From contig OZ024933.1 in assembly GCA_964017235.1 (NCBI GenBank), positions 6,885,962 through 6,949,961 of the forward strand: a DNA stretch of 64,000 nucleotides. Reading direction: 5' to 3'. The position numbers and the translations under genes were made by a program. This DNA comes from Sabellastarte sp. h YS-2021. Taxonomy: Eukaryota; Annelida; Polychaeta; Sabellida; Sabellidae. Positions within the stretch are counted from its first letter, which is position 1, and each line of letters begins with the position of its first letter. Positions 34,596-46,163 of the stretch are shown piece after piece. The notes beneath the pieces were generated by a model. The model was not told the DNA's origin, ran no database searches, and saw only the letters and a list, made by a program, of their open reading frames with translations.

Positions 34596-36129
34596 TTCTT
34601 TACATCGTCTGGAAAACACAATGCACAAACAATAATTATTAAACAATAATTATATAATTGAGTGACTCAAAACAGAGTATAGACACACACACACATTTGT
34701 GTAGCTTACTGATTCTCATTGTTACATGTTTATAGAAAGAATAAATATATCAAAGGGGAAAAGTTTTTATTAAACATTCTTAAAATATCATAAATTTTAC
34801 AGAAAGGGTTATCAAGAAACTTACTTATACATTTGCTCTGTATCTGAAATGGAGAAAAAAGTAATATAAATATAGTTGCAAGAAATAACCATATCCTTAA
34901 ATAACAATCTTTGGTGTACAACAGTTATATATTATTTGAAAATTTTATGAATAGAAGAAAAAAGATTTGTATCAATCAAATACATCTTATTCTTTCTTCT
35001 AAATATACATTTACTTTAACAATCTTATGGTTAAAAAACAATGATTACAACAATGAAGAATTGATAAAAGTTGGCTTATTTTTTGAATTGTTAAAAAGCT
35101 TAGTATATCCATATAAGGATGGAATAAGTACATTTAGGTGTTAAGTTTGCCATATGTGTAAAGTTTATACCAAGACATATTTAGTACAGGGAAAAGAAAC
35201 AATGAAAACATCAAAGTATAATATACTTACAGATACACTTATGGTAGCATCCTGTAAAACAATAGGAAGGTAGATAGAATTAGTCATGTAATACATATGA
35301 AATAAACTTGAATTTTTACCCAAAGACACAATCCTATTTTAACAACTTATCTTCTCTTATCCAGAGATCTATCACATTGTGAATAGTAATTATAATATGT
35401 AAATAGCTACAAGTGTGAATGGTAAATAGAACCTTGATATATTAAAAGTTCTTATCATTTTACTTTTCTATAAGGAACTATTTTAAACAATAAACATTTA
35501 GAAAAAAACCCAAAAATAGAATAAAATTACTTCTTACCACAACCTGACTGCTCTTCAGTAGTTCTAAAAATAGTTATAAATACATAATACACAGTTGTTT
35601 GAAACAGAATCTTTTAATTTTTTCTTTTCCCAAGGTCTATTTACTCAAATAACTATTCATTTCTCCTATCTCAGCTTATACATTACAATACATGCACATG
35701 AAGAACATAACAATCATATCACCCTTTTGCATGATGAAAATATGATCCGTTCAATGAAATATTTAGCATTACTTGTTGAAAAGTTTATTTGCAATAAAAC
35801 ATCTTTCTGAAGCAACATCCATCTTTTTTATCAAAGAATTTGACAGACAGTTTTATGGGCACACAAGAAGCCAGTACATAGCATGTTTAGGGTATATACT
35901 GTAAAGTGCTGACTATCATAAGAAACTACCATCTCTCAATATTAAGCCTCAGGGTTTGAAGGACCCATCTGTTTCCTTTCAACCACCCCATATATTCCAC
36001 AAAATTCTTTCAAGCAATTACTAATGCTAATACAATTTCATTAATTAACCACTACAGAAGGGTTTAAGTATGTAGCATCAAGACTAAACAAACACATGGT
36101 GAAATACCTTCTCAGAGTGATGGATCTGT
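34596..36129 (-). other. Candidate micro-exon cluster on the minus strand
   Basis: Five short segments each lie between an AG acceptor (mostly with a T-rich tract) and a GT donor, mostly GTAAG: about 36112-36129, 35538-35563, 35233-35253, 34827-34845 and 34596-34613, of 18 to 26 nt. Joining the last four gives one open frame of about 27 codons that is Cys-rich (GCGCYHKC and YKRCKEG) and then reaches a stop with the next candidate exon. Spliced secreted proteins with very short exons exist in other lophotrochozoans. Cryptic splice sites arise easily in AT-rich DNA, so this is tentative. Confidence 0.25.
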
Positions 36130-36480
36130 TATAAAAAATTATCAGTTACTTTTAAATCTATCAAATCCCTCAAGTTGTAAAATAGGGTATATTGTAAAAC
36201 AAGAGGAGAGTGCCCGTGAACGGGCACTGTGTCAGCTGACTGAATGTTTTTCATTTGTGATGGTGATAATGAGAGGAAAGCATAATTATCAGGGAAAGGG
36301 CTGTACAGAAATACAGCAAATGGTAACTGAACAGCATGTTCGAAAGATATTCCGAAGCTGACAGAAGAAAAGGACAAAAAAGTTGTGCCCTGCAAATGGT
36401 AGTATGAAATAAAGTAACAAGGTAATTGTTTAAGTGTAAAAAGTAGGTTAAAAATATTTAAAGAAATACTATAAATGCAA

Positions 36481-37288
36481 TATCCTCGTTCGACCATGAA
36501 GGGGTCCAAAGGTCAAATCTGACCATACCAAAAGATTCCCAGCCAAAGAATTTAGGATGGTTTACCATCCCAAACCTCTCGGAACAATAATAAGTGAGTC
36601 ATAGGCACTTTTTAAGTTTGGCTATCCTTGTTTGACCTTGAAGGAGGGGGTCCAAGGTCAAATCCGACCACACAAAAAAATTCCCAGCCCATGATTTCCT
36701 GTAGCTTGTTTACCATCCCAAACTTGTAGGACCAATAATAAGCGAGTTCTAAGCAATTGTAAGTTTGGCTATCCTCAATTGACCTTGAAGGAGGGGTCCC
36801 AGGTCAAATCTGACCACACCAAAAGAATCCCAGCCCATGATTTCCTATATGTTGGTTTACCATCCCAAACCTCCAAGACCAATAATACGCGAGTTATAAG
36901 CACTTTAAGTTTTGCTATCTTCGTTTGACCTGGAAGGAGGGGTCCAAGGTCAAATCCAACCACACCAAAAGATTCCCAGCCCATGATTTTCTATAGGTTG
37001 GTTTTCCATTCGAAACCTCTAGGACCAATAATAAGTGAGTTATAAGCACTTTTAAGTTTGGCTATCCTCATTTGACCTTGAAGGAGGGGTCCAAGGTGAA
37101 ATCCGACCACACCAAAAAATTCCCAGCTCATGATTTTCTATAGGTTGGTTTTCATTCCAACCTCTAGGACCAATAATAAGCGAGTTATAAACACTTTTAT
37201 GTTTGGCTATCCTCATTTGACCTTGAAGGAGGGTTCCAAGGTCAAATCGGACCATATTAACAGATTCCCAGCCCATGATTTCCTACAG
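36481..37288. repeat. Satellite 1, about 145-bp unit, roughly 6 copies
   Basis: Tandem copies share TTTGACCTTGAAGGAGGGGTCCAAGGTCAAAT and ACCAATAATAAGCGAGTTATAAGCAC. Successive copies start near 36481, 36629, 36774, 36920, 37066 and 37209. Open frames in it are by-products of the repeat. Confidence 0.88.
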
Positions 37289-39780
37289 GTTGGATACAAT
37301 GATTTACTCAACAGTGAGAACCTGAAAGAAGCTATTGCTCAGCTATGCCATGACATAGAGGTCTGCAATTTCACTATGTTATAGCTGACCAAAACGTCTG
37401 TGAATAACATATTTAACAAAATACTCTAAATGTAATAATTTTCAAGTTACAACTGATTTACTCAAGAGTGAGAACCTCAAAGTAACTATTACTCAGCTAT
37501 GCAATGAGCTACATGTCTGAATTTTTGCTCTGTTATAGCTGACCTAAAAGTAGGTGAACAACATATTTAAGCAAAATACTGTAAATACAATAGTTTTCAA
37601 GTTACAACTGATTTACTCAATAGTGAGAACCTGAAAATAGCTATTGCTCCGCTATGCCATGAGCTATAGGTCTGTAATTTCACTATGTTATAGCTAACCC
37701 AAAAGTAGGTGAACAATATATTTTAACAAAATACTCCAAATGCAATATTTTTCAAGTTATAGCTGATTTACTCAACAGTCAGTGCCTGAGAATAGCTATT
37801 GCTCAGTTGTGCCATGAGCTACAGGTCTGTAATTTCACTATGTTATAGCTGACCCAAAAGTAGCTGAATAACATATTTGCACAAATTTCTGTAAAGGCAA
37901 TAGTTTTCCAATTACAACTGATTTACTCAACAGTGAGAACTTCAAAGTAGCTATTACTCAGCTATGCAATGAGCCACAGGTCTGGAACTTCACTATGTTA
38001 TACCTGACCCCAAAATAGGTGAATAATATATTGCAACAAAATACTCTAAATGCAATAGTTTTCAAGTTATAAGTGATTTACTCAACAGTGATAACCTAAA
38101 AGTAGCTATTACTCAGCTATGCCATGAGCTACAGGTCTGAAATTTTACTATGTTATAGCTGACCCAAAAGTAGCTGAATAACATATTTATACTAAATTCT
38201 CTAAATGCAATAGTTTTCAAATTACAAGTGATTTACTCAACATTGAGAACTTCAAAGTAGCTATTACTCAGCTATGCAATGAGTCACAGGTCTGGAACTT
38301 CACTATGTTATAGCTGACCCCAAAATATGTGAATAACATATTGAAACAAAATACTCTAAATGCAATAATTTCCAAGTTATAAGCAATTTACTCAACAGTG
38401 ATAACCTAAAAGTAGCTATTACTCAGCTATGCCATGAGCTACAGGTCTGAAATTTTACTATGTTATAGCTGACCGAAAAGTAGGTGAACAACATATTTAA
38501 GCAAAATACTGTAAATGCAATAGTTTTCAAGTTACAACTGATATACTCAATAGTGATGACCTAAAAGTAGCTATTACTCAGCTATGCCATGAGCTACAGG
38601 TCTGAAATTTTACTATGTTATAGCTGACCGAAAAGTAGCTGAATAACATATTTATACTAAATTCTCTAAATGCAATAGTTTTGCAATTACAACTGATTTA
38701 CTCAATAGTGAGAACCTCAAAGTAGTTATTACTCAGCTATGCAATGAGCTACAGGTCTGAAATTTTACTATGTTATAGCTGACCCAAAAGTAGGTGAACA
38801 ACATATTGAAGCAAAATACTGTAAATGCAATAGTTTTCAAGTTACAACTGATTTACGCAATAGTGATGACCTAAAAGTAGCTATTACTCAGCTATGCCAT
38901 GAGCTACAGGTCTGAAATTTTACTATGTTATAGCTGACCCAAAAGTAGCTGAATAACATATTTATGCTAAATTCTCTAAATGCAATAGTTTTGCAATTAC
39001 AAGTGATTTACTCAATAGTGAGAACCTCAAAGTAGTTATTACTCAGCTATGCAATGAGCTACAGGTCTGAAATTTTACTATGTTATAGCTGACCCAAAAG
39101 TAGGTGAACAACATATTGAAGCAAAATACTGTAAATGCAATAGTTTTCAAGTTACAACTGATTTACTCAATAGTGATGACCTAAAAGTAGCTATTACTCA
39201 GCTATGCCATGAGCTACAGGTCTGAAATTTTACTATGTTATAGCTGACCCAAAAGTAGCTGAATAACATATTTATACAAAATTCTCTAAATGCAATAGTT
39301 TTCCAATTACAACTGATTTACTCAATAGTGAGAACTTCAAAGTAGCTATTACTCAGCTATGCAATGAGCCACAGATCTGAAACTTCACTATGTTATAGCT
39401 GATCCCAAAATAGGTGAATAACATATGAAACAAAATACTCTAAATGCAATAGTTTCCAAGTTATAAGCGATTTACTCAACAGTGATAACCTAAAAGTAGC
39501 TATTACTCAGCTATGCCATGAGCTACAGGTCTGAAATTTTGCTATGTTATAGCTGACCCAAAAGTAGCTGAATAACATATTTATACGAAATTCTCTAAAT
39601 GCAATAGTTTTGAAGTTACAAGTGATTCTACTCATGATGGAAGTTACTGAAAAGCCCAAAAGTAGCTATTACTCACTTAGCTATTGAGACAGGCACCCAA
39701 CTTACTCACCATATTGTAGCTATGAAAAAAGTAGCTGAATAACATATTTTAACAAAATGCTCTAGATGCAACAGTTTTCA
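37289..39780. repeat. Satellite 2, about 153-bp unit, about 16 copies, partly dimeric
   Basis: Units contain CTGATTTACTCAA, AGCTATTACTCAGCTATG and TATGTTATAGCTGACCCAAAAGTAG. From about 38530 to 39450 two unit types alternate (one with ACTGTAAATGCAATAGTTTTCAAG, the other with TTCTCTAAATGCAATAGTTTTGCAA), giving a higher-order period near 306 bp. It follows satellite 1 directly. Confidence 0.9.
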
Positions 39781-42640
39781 AGTTATAAATGATTTTTTGC
39801 ATGATTTCATGAATTTTAATGCATTAAAAATTATTAAAAAAATTTATTAAAAAAAAAGTAAGACAAATCCAGGTCTCATACTCACACAAGAGAATCTACC
39901 TCTGGCCTAGTACATATATGCAAGATATGAGAGAAATCCCTGCAATAGTCACTGAGAAAATTGTGATTAAGTGTTGAAATTTTCACACTTTTGGTGGGGG
40001 TACCCCCTTGTAATGTCTCTAGCAAACAGACGAACAGACAGATTTGCATGCCTTGAACAATTTTTCATCCTCGATAGATAAGGTATCTTTTAAAAAAAAC
40101 AGCACGTCTCTAGGCCTTGTAGTTTTGGAGGAGAAGTTGTTCACGCGGACGCGTACGCGTGCGCGTACGCCCACGCCGCAGAGTGACGACATAATGTCAG
40201 CTGACATAAAAAGGTATTTTTGACAATCTTTTTATCTTTTTTATAGTAAAATACACTAAATCTACAATATAAATTTACTCTTAAAAACAACAAAGTTTTT
40301 CAAACACCAACCATTCAAAAAAGCCTCATAGATATTATGAAATACCAATAAATGTATTATATGATCATTAGATTAAATGAAAAAAGCAGCATTAGATTAT
40401 TATTTCATAACATTGAACAATGCAAAAACAAATGTCAATATTTTCAGGAATTGAGCAGTTATCTCTTTATAAAAAACTCATCTGGAGATGCATTGACAGG
40501 TCCCTTTAAGGTTAAAATCTCAGGATGAGTGATGAAAATAAATTACATAGAATTCCTTTTTGTTTTAAACACTTAAGGTAAAATATAACCTTACTTTTAT
40601 GTAAAATTTTAACAAAAACATACCTTGGTAAATCTAAGAAATTAACTTATTGCAAAGTTTAAAATACAAATAGCAATATAAGTTCTTACTAATGTTAATA
40701 TCTTTCAATATTCTGAAAAAAGTAAAACTTTAATGTACTACCTGAGTATAAGGAAATAAAAAAGGAAGTTCCAGAATGATAAATTATAACATTATTTAAA
40801 ATAATTTCAAAAGCACCAAATAAAAAAACAAAAAAAACACTTACTATTTTATTTTTCTTCTTTCTGTCATCCTCTCTACAAAAAATCATAAAAATAATGG
40901 GTTTACTTGTTGAACTTATATTTTCTTCTCACTGTTTTTTGTTACAATCAACTATGTTTTTTTGTAAAATTTCAGTTTGCATATAATTTATAATGAAAAT
41001 ATGTGAACAATTTAATTGTAATTATACAAACACAGATGACTTATTATTAATACTCCACTGTTATAAATGTATGGTATATATGCACATGTTATGTTATAAT
41101 TAAAGACAATGTTTTTATGTTATCTTGTATATAAAAAATACCTGTCTTCTCCTCCTTGGCGCTTTCTCAAATTATATTGATGAGATTCCCTGCACAATAA
41201 AAACACACAAAAACATGAATTAAGAAGTTATTCCAATTTTCTTTTTTAAAAATTGAAATCACTAAACTTTCTGTTATCCAAAAACTTACATTTTCTTCTA
41301 TTTCTTTATTTTCTGCTTGCAACTGACCCATAGAGTGCATGGAATGCACCTTTTAAAGGGAAAGATGATGCAATAATGATACCTGTATACAGTAATGACC
41401 TTTTTTTTTCACAGTAAATTTTCCATAAGTTTTACAAAAAGGTATTCCTTTTTGCTCTATCTAAAATTGAACCTAATGTGAAGTTTATATATATTACTGA
41501 AGCATTAAATTTTTAGGTAAATTATTGTGTTTTTTTTGTAGTAACTTGTTTTAATTGTTTTATTTTTGATGGGCAAAAATATTACAACTTACAATTTTCT
41601 AAATCAATGTGCAACAGGTACTGTAATTAAATATCACTAGGTAAATTTATCTAAGGTAGAAAAATTAGTCTAACACAACATATATATTAGTTTAATTGAA
41701 AATGCTATAAAAGTGTCAATTTTCTCAAATTTATTATAGCAGTAAACTTTTAAGTTAAATGTTACACATCTTTAGTAATGTCAGATAAATTGTAATATAT
41801 CAGAATCTGTGAATACCCTGCATTGATCTAATGTTATAAAACTGACAATTTATATGGAAATTTACAACACAGATAAAATCTCTCAAGAATTATCAATGAT
41901 AAATTTTTCATGATTTTTTTTTCTCTTGTGTTAAATATATGGTTTTTCCCTTACATTCACAGTAAGTAAAAATAAAATTGTTTTACCCATTATCTTGAAA
42001 TCTTTGGAAAAAATTAAAAACTGTCAGTCAATATCTTTTAACAAATTATTCTGAACCATGATATTGTAATTTACACCAACTGTACCATCATGGTAATCTA
42101 CAACAAAGCTGTGATATTTTATGGAAGTATATACATGTGTTGAATGCGTATATAATTGGTGAAATGTCAAAGAAATCACTTACTATAAAAATTCCATTAA
42201 CACTTTCCATGTGTTGGTTGATTTAGTTAGCTATGTGAAAACAATTAGAGTCAAATATAAAAATGAATGAATAAAAAACATCAAACACCCTTAGAATGTA
42301 ATAATATTGAGACATCAAAGACTTATAAGCCATTCATATAAATGTGAAAACAGTAAATATGAAAAGTTTACTAACTTAAGCAAATCATAGAAGAACACTT
42401 ACTTTTGTTGGTCCATTTTCACTCTCCACAGAAATCTTAATATTTTTTTCAAATGAAATGAAAAAATAAGAAACAAATGATATTAGAACACCTAACTTTG
42501 TTGGTTCCTTTTTACTCTCCATAGAAATCTTAACTGTATTCTTCACAATTCAAACTTGTACCATCATCATCCTTTGGCACCCTACTGAACAATACGCCTT
42601 CACTTCTTGCTCTCCAGATATTTATTAAGATCTGTGCAAT
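39781..42640. other. AT-rich DNA, possible minus-strand micro-exons, no known gene
   Basis: No conserved protein. Minus-strand segments bounded by splice consensus include 40851-40881, 41143-41190 and 41292-41351 (HSMHSMGQLQAENKEIEE). Two near-identical segments near 42402-42436 and 42495-42530 encode ISVESENGPTK and ISMESKKEPTK. The reading frames of adjacent candidates do not always agree, so no gene model is proposed. Confidence 0.3.
40142..40182. repeat. Alternating CG/TA purine-pyrimidine tract
   Basis: GC-rich alternating sequence containing GCGTACGCGTGCGCGTACGC, an interrupted palindrome, in an otherwise AT-rich area. Such tracts can adopt Z-DNA or cruciform structure. Confidence 0.6.
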
Positions 42641-43210
42641 AGTTCTGGAAAGTTCTACAAACGGGTGTGTCCCACTGGTGTGTCCCCATTCGTTTGCTGT
42701 GTAAGCCAACTTTAACAAAGAACTATTGACAGATTTATTGTAGTGTTGTCATTATTATAACAAATGTAATAACCTCTTTGTGCTTTTGTTCTGGAAACTT
42801 CTGGAAACTGTTTGTATGTTGACCCACTAAACATTCTACAGAAATGCAAACCTAATATTGTTTTTATGATCTTCTATGTAATTTATTGCATTTATGAGAC
42901 AGTTTTTATGAGTGTTTTGACCTTTGTAAACTACCATTCTAGCAAGTTCTACACAGAAGTTCTCATCTGTGGAGTGATTACAAGTTTTTTTCATGTAAAA
43001 TGTATTGCATTTATGTCAGTTTATTACCCTAATCTCATTACTTCTTTGGACTTGTGTTCTAGAGAGTTCTACAACACACAAAAATTCTTCTCAGTACTAT
43101 CTGTCACAATGCAAATTTCTTCACAAAACAAGGTTTCAATTTTGATGACTCATATTAGAGATTTATTACATCAATATTTAGAATTTGTAATTAATGGATT
43201 CTAGAAAAGA
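42640..43210. repeat. Heat-shock-element-bearing degenerate repeat array, left block
   Basis: Degenerate copies of a unit containing TTCTnGAAnnTTCT. Sites: 42643-42660 (TTC-TG-GAA-AG-TTC), 42789-42806 (TTC-TG-GAA-AC-TTC-TG-GAA, four perfect units), 42937-42949 and 43057-43069 (each with one mismatch). Spacing is about 120-145 bp. The pattern nTTCnnGAAnnTTCn is the binding site of heat shock factor trimers. The block ends just upstream of the NADAR gene. Confidence 0.65.
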
Positions 43211-43462
43211 CTCATTTCATGATATTGACTGTTTCTATTTGAAGACACCGATGCCATGTCTGCTATTAAAATTTTTTCCTATAAACGCAGGTTGGGTTTA
43301 AATTGATTCATCAGGAGGAGGAAAAAAAAAATCTGAGCTTATACAAGGTTCACATTGTTACGACTGTAAAGACACAGCTGCTTTTTTAAAAAAAAACCTT
43401 TATAATTATGTGTCTGTGTGAAAGGTTAATAACTAACCGGTTAAACGATAGCTGCAGTAGTA

Positions 43463-43948
43463 ATGGGAGACAAAGAAAGGTATACCTTATTTTATGGAAT
43501 TCAGTCACCTTTCAGTCAGTTTCACCCTTCTAAATTTACTATAGATGGAGTAATGTATAGATGTGCTGAACAGTATATGATGTATTGTAAGGCAATCGCA
43601 TTTAAAGACTATATAACAGCCCGAAAAATTATGGAGGTGAAAGACCCCAAAGTAATGAAAAGATTGGGTAGGAAGGTAGGGAATTTTAACAAGCAAAGAT
43701 GGCTGGCAAAATCCAAAGCCATTGTTAGAAAAGCCTCACTAGCAAAGTTTACTCAAAATTCAAAATTGAAAGAAAAACTTTTGGAAACTGAAGGTACCAT
43801 TCTTGTTGAGGCCAGCCCTTGGGACACAGTATGGGGAATTGGTAGGTATGCTTCTGATCCTCAAAGTAAGTTTAAAAAATATTGGAGGGGGAAAAACTGG
43901 TTAGGATATATACTTACAGATGTAAGAGATCAAATTTTAATGTCATAA
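43463..43948 (+). CDS. NADAR-domain protein (YbiA-like N-glycosidase family)
   Basis: A 161-residue intact protein almost wholly covered by a NADAR domain. Visible signatures are SPFSQFHPSKF (15-25), CAEQYMMYCKA (34-44), LGRKVGNFN (68-76), AKFTQNSKLKEKLL (94-107) and EASPWDTVWGIG (116-127), then WRGKNWLG and VRDQI near the end. NADAR proteins act on ADP-ribose-containing N-glycosidic bonds; some bacterial members remove ADP-ribose from guanine in DNA, and members occur in large DNA viruses. The gene is intronless, sits between two blocks of the HSE-like array, and is on the same strand as the Polinton. It may be a virus-captured gene or a host gene. Start chosen at ATG 43463, preceded by stops. 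Confidence 0.88.
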   Translation: MGDKERYTLFYGIQSPFSQFHPSKFTIDGVMYRCAEQYMMYCKAIAFKDYITARKIMEVKDPKVMKRLGRKVGNFNKQRWLAKSKAIVRKASLAKFTQNSKLKEKLLETEGTILVEASPWDTVWGIGRYASDPQSKFKKYWRGKNWLGYILTDVRDQILMS

Positions 43949-44290
43949 TGTACAAACACAGGTTGGGGTTTTTTGTAATTGATTCACCAGTGCTAATTAC
44001 TACAGAACATCAGGTGCAAGTCATTTTATCTCAACCCCCCCTATGAACTTATATTCTAGAATCCATAATTCATGACTATAATATATAGGCTGACCCATAT
44101 TTCAAAAACTAAGCATATTCAGGTTTTTTTGGTAGAACTGTGTCTGGTAATTTTTTTAACATTTGATAGTGTCTTAAAGATTTATTGCATTCAAATTGCT
44201 ATGAATTCTCCCATTCAACATTGTTCTGTGTATAGAAACACTCGGGGCATTTTGACTTGATTGATTTTCTTTTGCTATTAAATTTTTTTT
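43949..44290. other. Spacer downstream of the NADAR gene
   Basis: No gene. It contains degenerate pieces of the flanking repeat, such as TTCTAGAA at 44055. Confidence 0.5.
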
Positions 44291-45440
44291 CATGATGTAA
44301 ACTTTGCGGACTTGTGTTCTAGAAACTTTCTCTTAATATGTCTCCATCTGTTGTCGCACTGCAAATTGCTTGAAATGGTTTACAATTAATGATTTATTGA
44401 AAATGGTCATGAGGCGTCCCACTGAACATTTTACAGAATACAGGGGGTGTTTTTAACATGTAACCTTTACGGACTTGTGTTCTAGAAAACTTTTCTGAAT
44501 ATATCTCCATGTGTTGTCGCACTGCAACTTTCTTGCAATGGTTTACAATTAATGATTTATTGAAAATGGTCATGAGGCGTCCCACTGAACATTTTACAGA
44601 ATACAGGGGTGTTTTTAACACATGTAAGCTTTACGGACTTGTGTTCTAGAAAACTTTTCTGAATATATCTCCATGTGTTGTCGCACTGCAACTTTCTTGA
44701 AATGGTTTACAATTAATGATTTATTGAAAATGGTCATGAGGCGTCCCACTGAACATTTTACAGAATACAGGGTTGTTTTTAACACATGTAACCTTTGTGG
44801 ACTTGTGTTCTAGAAAACTTTTCTGAATATATCTTCATGTGTTGTCCCACTGCAATTTTCTTGAAATGGTTTACAATTAATGATTTATTGAAAATGGTCA
44901 TGAGGCGCCCACTGAACATTTTACAGAATTTAGGGGCTGTTTTTTAACACACGTAACCTTTGTGGACTTGTGTTCTAGAAAACTTTTCTGAATATATCTT
45001 CATGTGTTGTCCCACTGCACATTTCTTGCAATGGTTTACAATTAATGATTTATTGAAAATGGTCATGAGGCGTCCCACTGAACATTTTACAGAATACAGG
45101 GGTGTTTTTGACACATGTAACCTTTGTGGACTTGTGTTCTAGAATACTTTTCTGAATATATCATCATGTGTTGTCCCACTGCACATTTCTTGAAATGAAC
45201 TTTATAATTAATGATCTATTACATCTGTGTGAAATTGCTCACTAAACATTAATTGCTTCATAGAGTGTTTTGACATTAATGTTATTCTGGAAACTTCTGC
45301 AAACAATATGTCATTCCTCAATACATGCCAGTTTTTTTCTCTCTACTAAAGATTTTTTTGCACTTTTTGTGCACTCTGGTTTCTAGAACTTTCTAATTAT
45401 CCCCACATCTGTTGTCACACTGCAAATTTCCTGTAGTCAT
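44290..45440. repeat. Heat-shock-element-bearing tandem array, right block, about 165-bp unit
   Basis: Six or so well-kept units, each with GACTTGTGTTCTAGAAAACTTTTCTGAA, TGTTGTCGCACTGCA, TTTACAATTAATGATTTATTGAAAATGG and CCCACTGAACATTTTACAGAA. HSE-like cores lie at 44317, 44480, 44644, 44808, 44973 and 45137; two more diverged units at 45285-45302 (TTC-TG-GAA-AC-TTC) and 45381-45393 (TTC-TA-GAA-CT-TTC) match the three-unit consensus perfectly. Open frames here are repeat by-products. Confidence 0.8.
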
Positions 45441-45521
45441 CTTTTCTCAGATCTTATATAAAGACCGTGTGATGGCTATGAACTCCTCACACTTTACTGT
45501 GCTGCAAAGGGGAGTACTGAG
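45381..45521 (+). promoter_or_regulatory. Candidate heat-shock-type promoter with TATA box and splice donor
   Basis: A perfect three-unit HSE (45381-45393) is followed by a TATA box (TATATAAAG, 45455-45463). Transcription would start near 45485-45495. A good splice donor, GAG|GTAAAG, lies at 45521/45522. A matching acceptor, TTTTCCTTTCAG, ends at 46146, 17 bp before the ATG of the ORF at 46164. The layout is what one expects of an inducible animal promoter at the left side of the Polinton gene block. Transcript data would be needed to confirm it. Confidence 0.5.
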
Positions 45522-45595
45522 GTAAAGTTACTGTTTTAAAGTTTTTTGTGGTGGATAAATTAAAACAGAGAGTTGTAGTATTATTTCAATAACTT

Positions 45596-46129
45596 ATGAA
45601 AATAAATCAGATCTTATTGAAATTTGAGATATTTAACAAAAATAAAGAAACAGTTTCAATTGTAAAGTCTGACCTTATTAAACAGAATCCTTTTGTAATA
45701 CAGAATCAACACGATGTTTTAATTTTTAGATTTCTTCATATTACTTTTAAATATTTTGTTAAAAATTCTAGAGGTTTTATATTTTTAAGAAAAGTTAATA
45801 CAGTAAGTAATTACCGTGGAATAGAAGATATAGTGAAATATTTTATAAACAACTACATACAACCTTATCTAGTGAAATCATCAGTTCACCTAGTGATACT
45901 CAAAAGTTTAAATTATCATTGGGAGATCAAAGTTTTATATCTTGGTGAGAAGCAAATTAACCATACCGAATTTCAAAAGTACTTTCAAAGAATACCAGAT
46001 TTAGAAACAAAGGAACGCGTCTCTACTAAATACACAAGCAATAGTTTAGTATTCACCGTATACTCACAACAAAACAACTGTTTAAAAGTTACCGGTTGCA
46101 CCAAACATAGAAAAAGTACCGATTTTTAA
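45596..46129 (+). CDS. Orphan ORF, 177 residues, possible viral early gene
   Basis: I do not recognise this protein. It is an intact frame, Lys/Asn/Ile-rich, with mixed strand and helix pattern and no signal peptide or membrane segment. Visible phrases include LIFRFLHITFKYF and HLVILKSLNYHWEIKVLYLG. It lies just after the candidate TATA box and would be removed if the intron 45522-46146 is spliced out, so it could be expressed from unspliced RNA. Same strand as all following viral genes. Confidence 0.5.
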   Translation: MKINQILLKFEIFNKNKETVSIVKSDLIKQNPFVIQNQHDVLIFRFLHITFKYFVKNSRGFIFLRKVNTVSNYRGIEDIVKYFINNYIQPYLVKSSVHLVILKSLNYHWEIKVLYLGEKQINHTEFQKYFQRIPDLETKERVSTKYTSNSLVFTVYSQQNNCLKVTGCTKHRKSTDF

Positions 46130-46163
46130 CAAAATTTTCCTTTCAGCTATCCAGGACATCACC

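Noticed and set aside
36129..36509. 126-residue minus-strand frame as a gene
   Set aside because: Hydrophobic composition typical of translated AT-rich DNA, no domain, and it overlaps the start of satellite 1.
37289..39780. Regularly spaced repeats resembling a CRISPR array
   Set aside because: The whole unit is repeated, there are no unique spacers, the period is about 153 bp, and the DNA is eukaryotic. It is a satellite.
42530..42718. Frame with ELSRTIAQILINIWRARSEG as a coding exon
   Set aside because: It looks protein-like, but it overlaps the first HSE repeat unit, begins at a non-ATG codon and has no homologue that I know. Left unassigned.
44290..45240. Several open frames on both strands in the array
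   Set aside because: They recur with the 165-bp unit and change with single-base differences, so they are by-products of the repeat.
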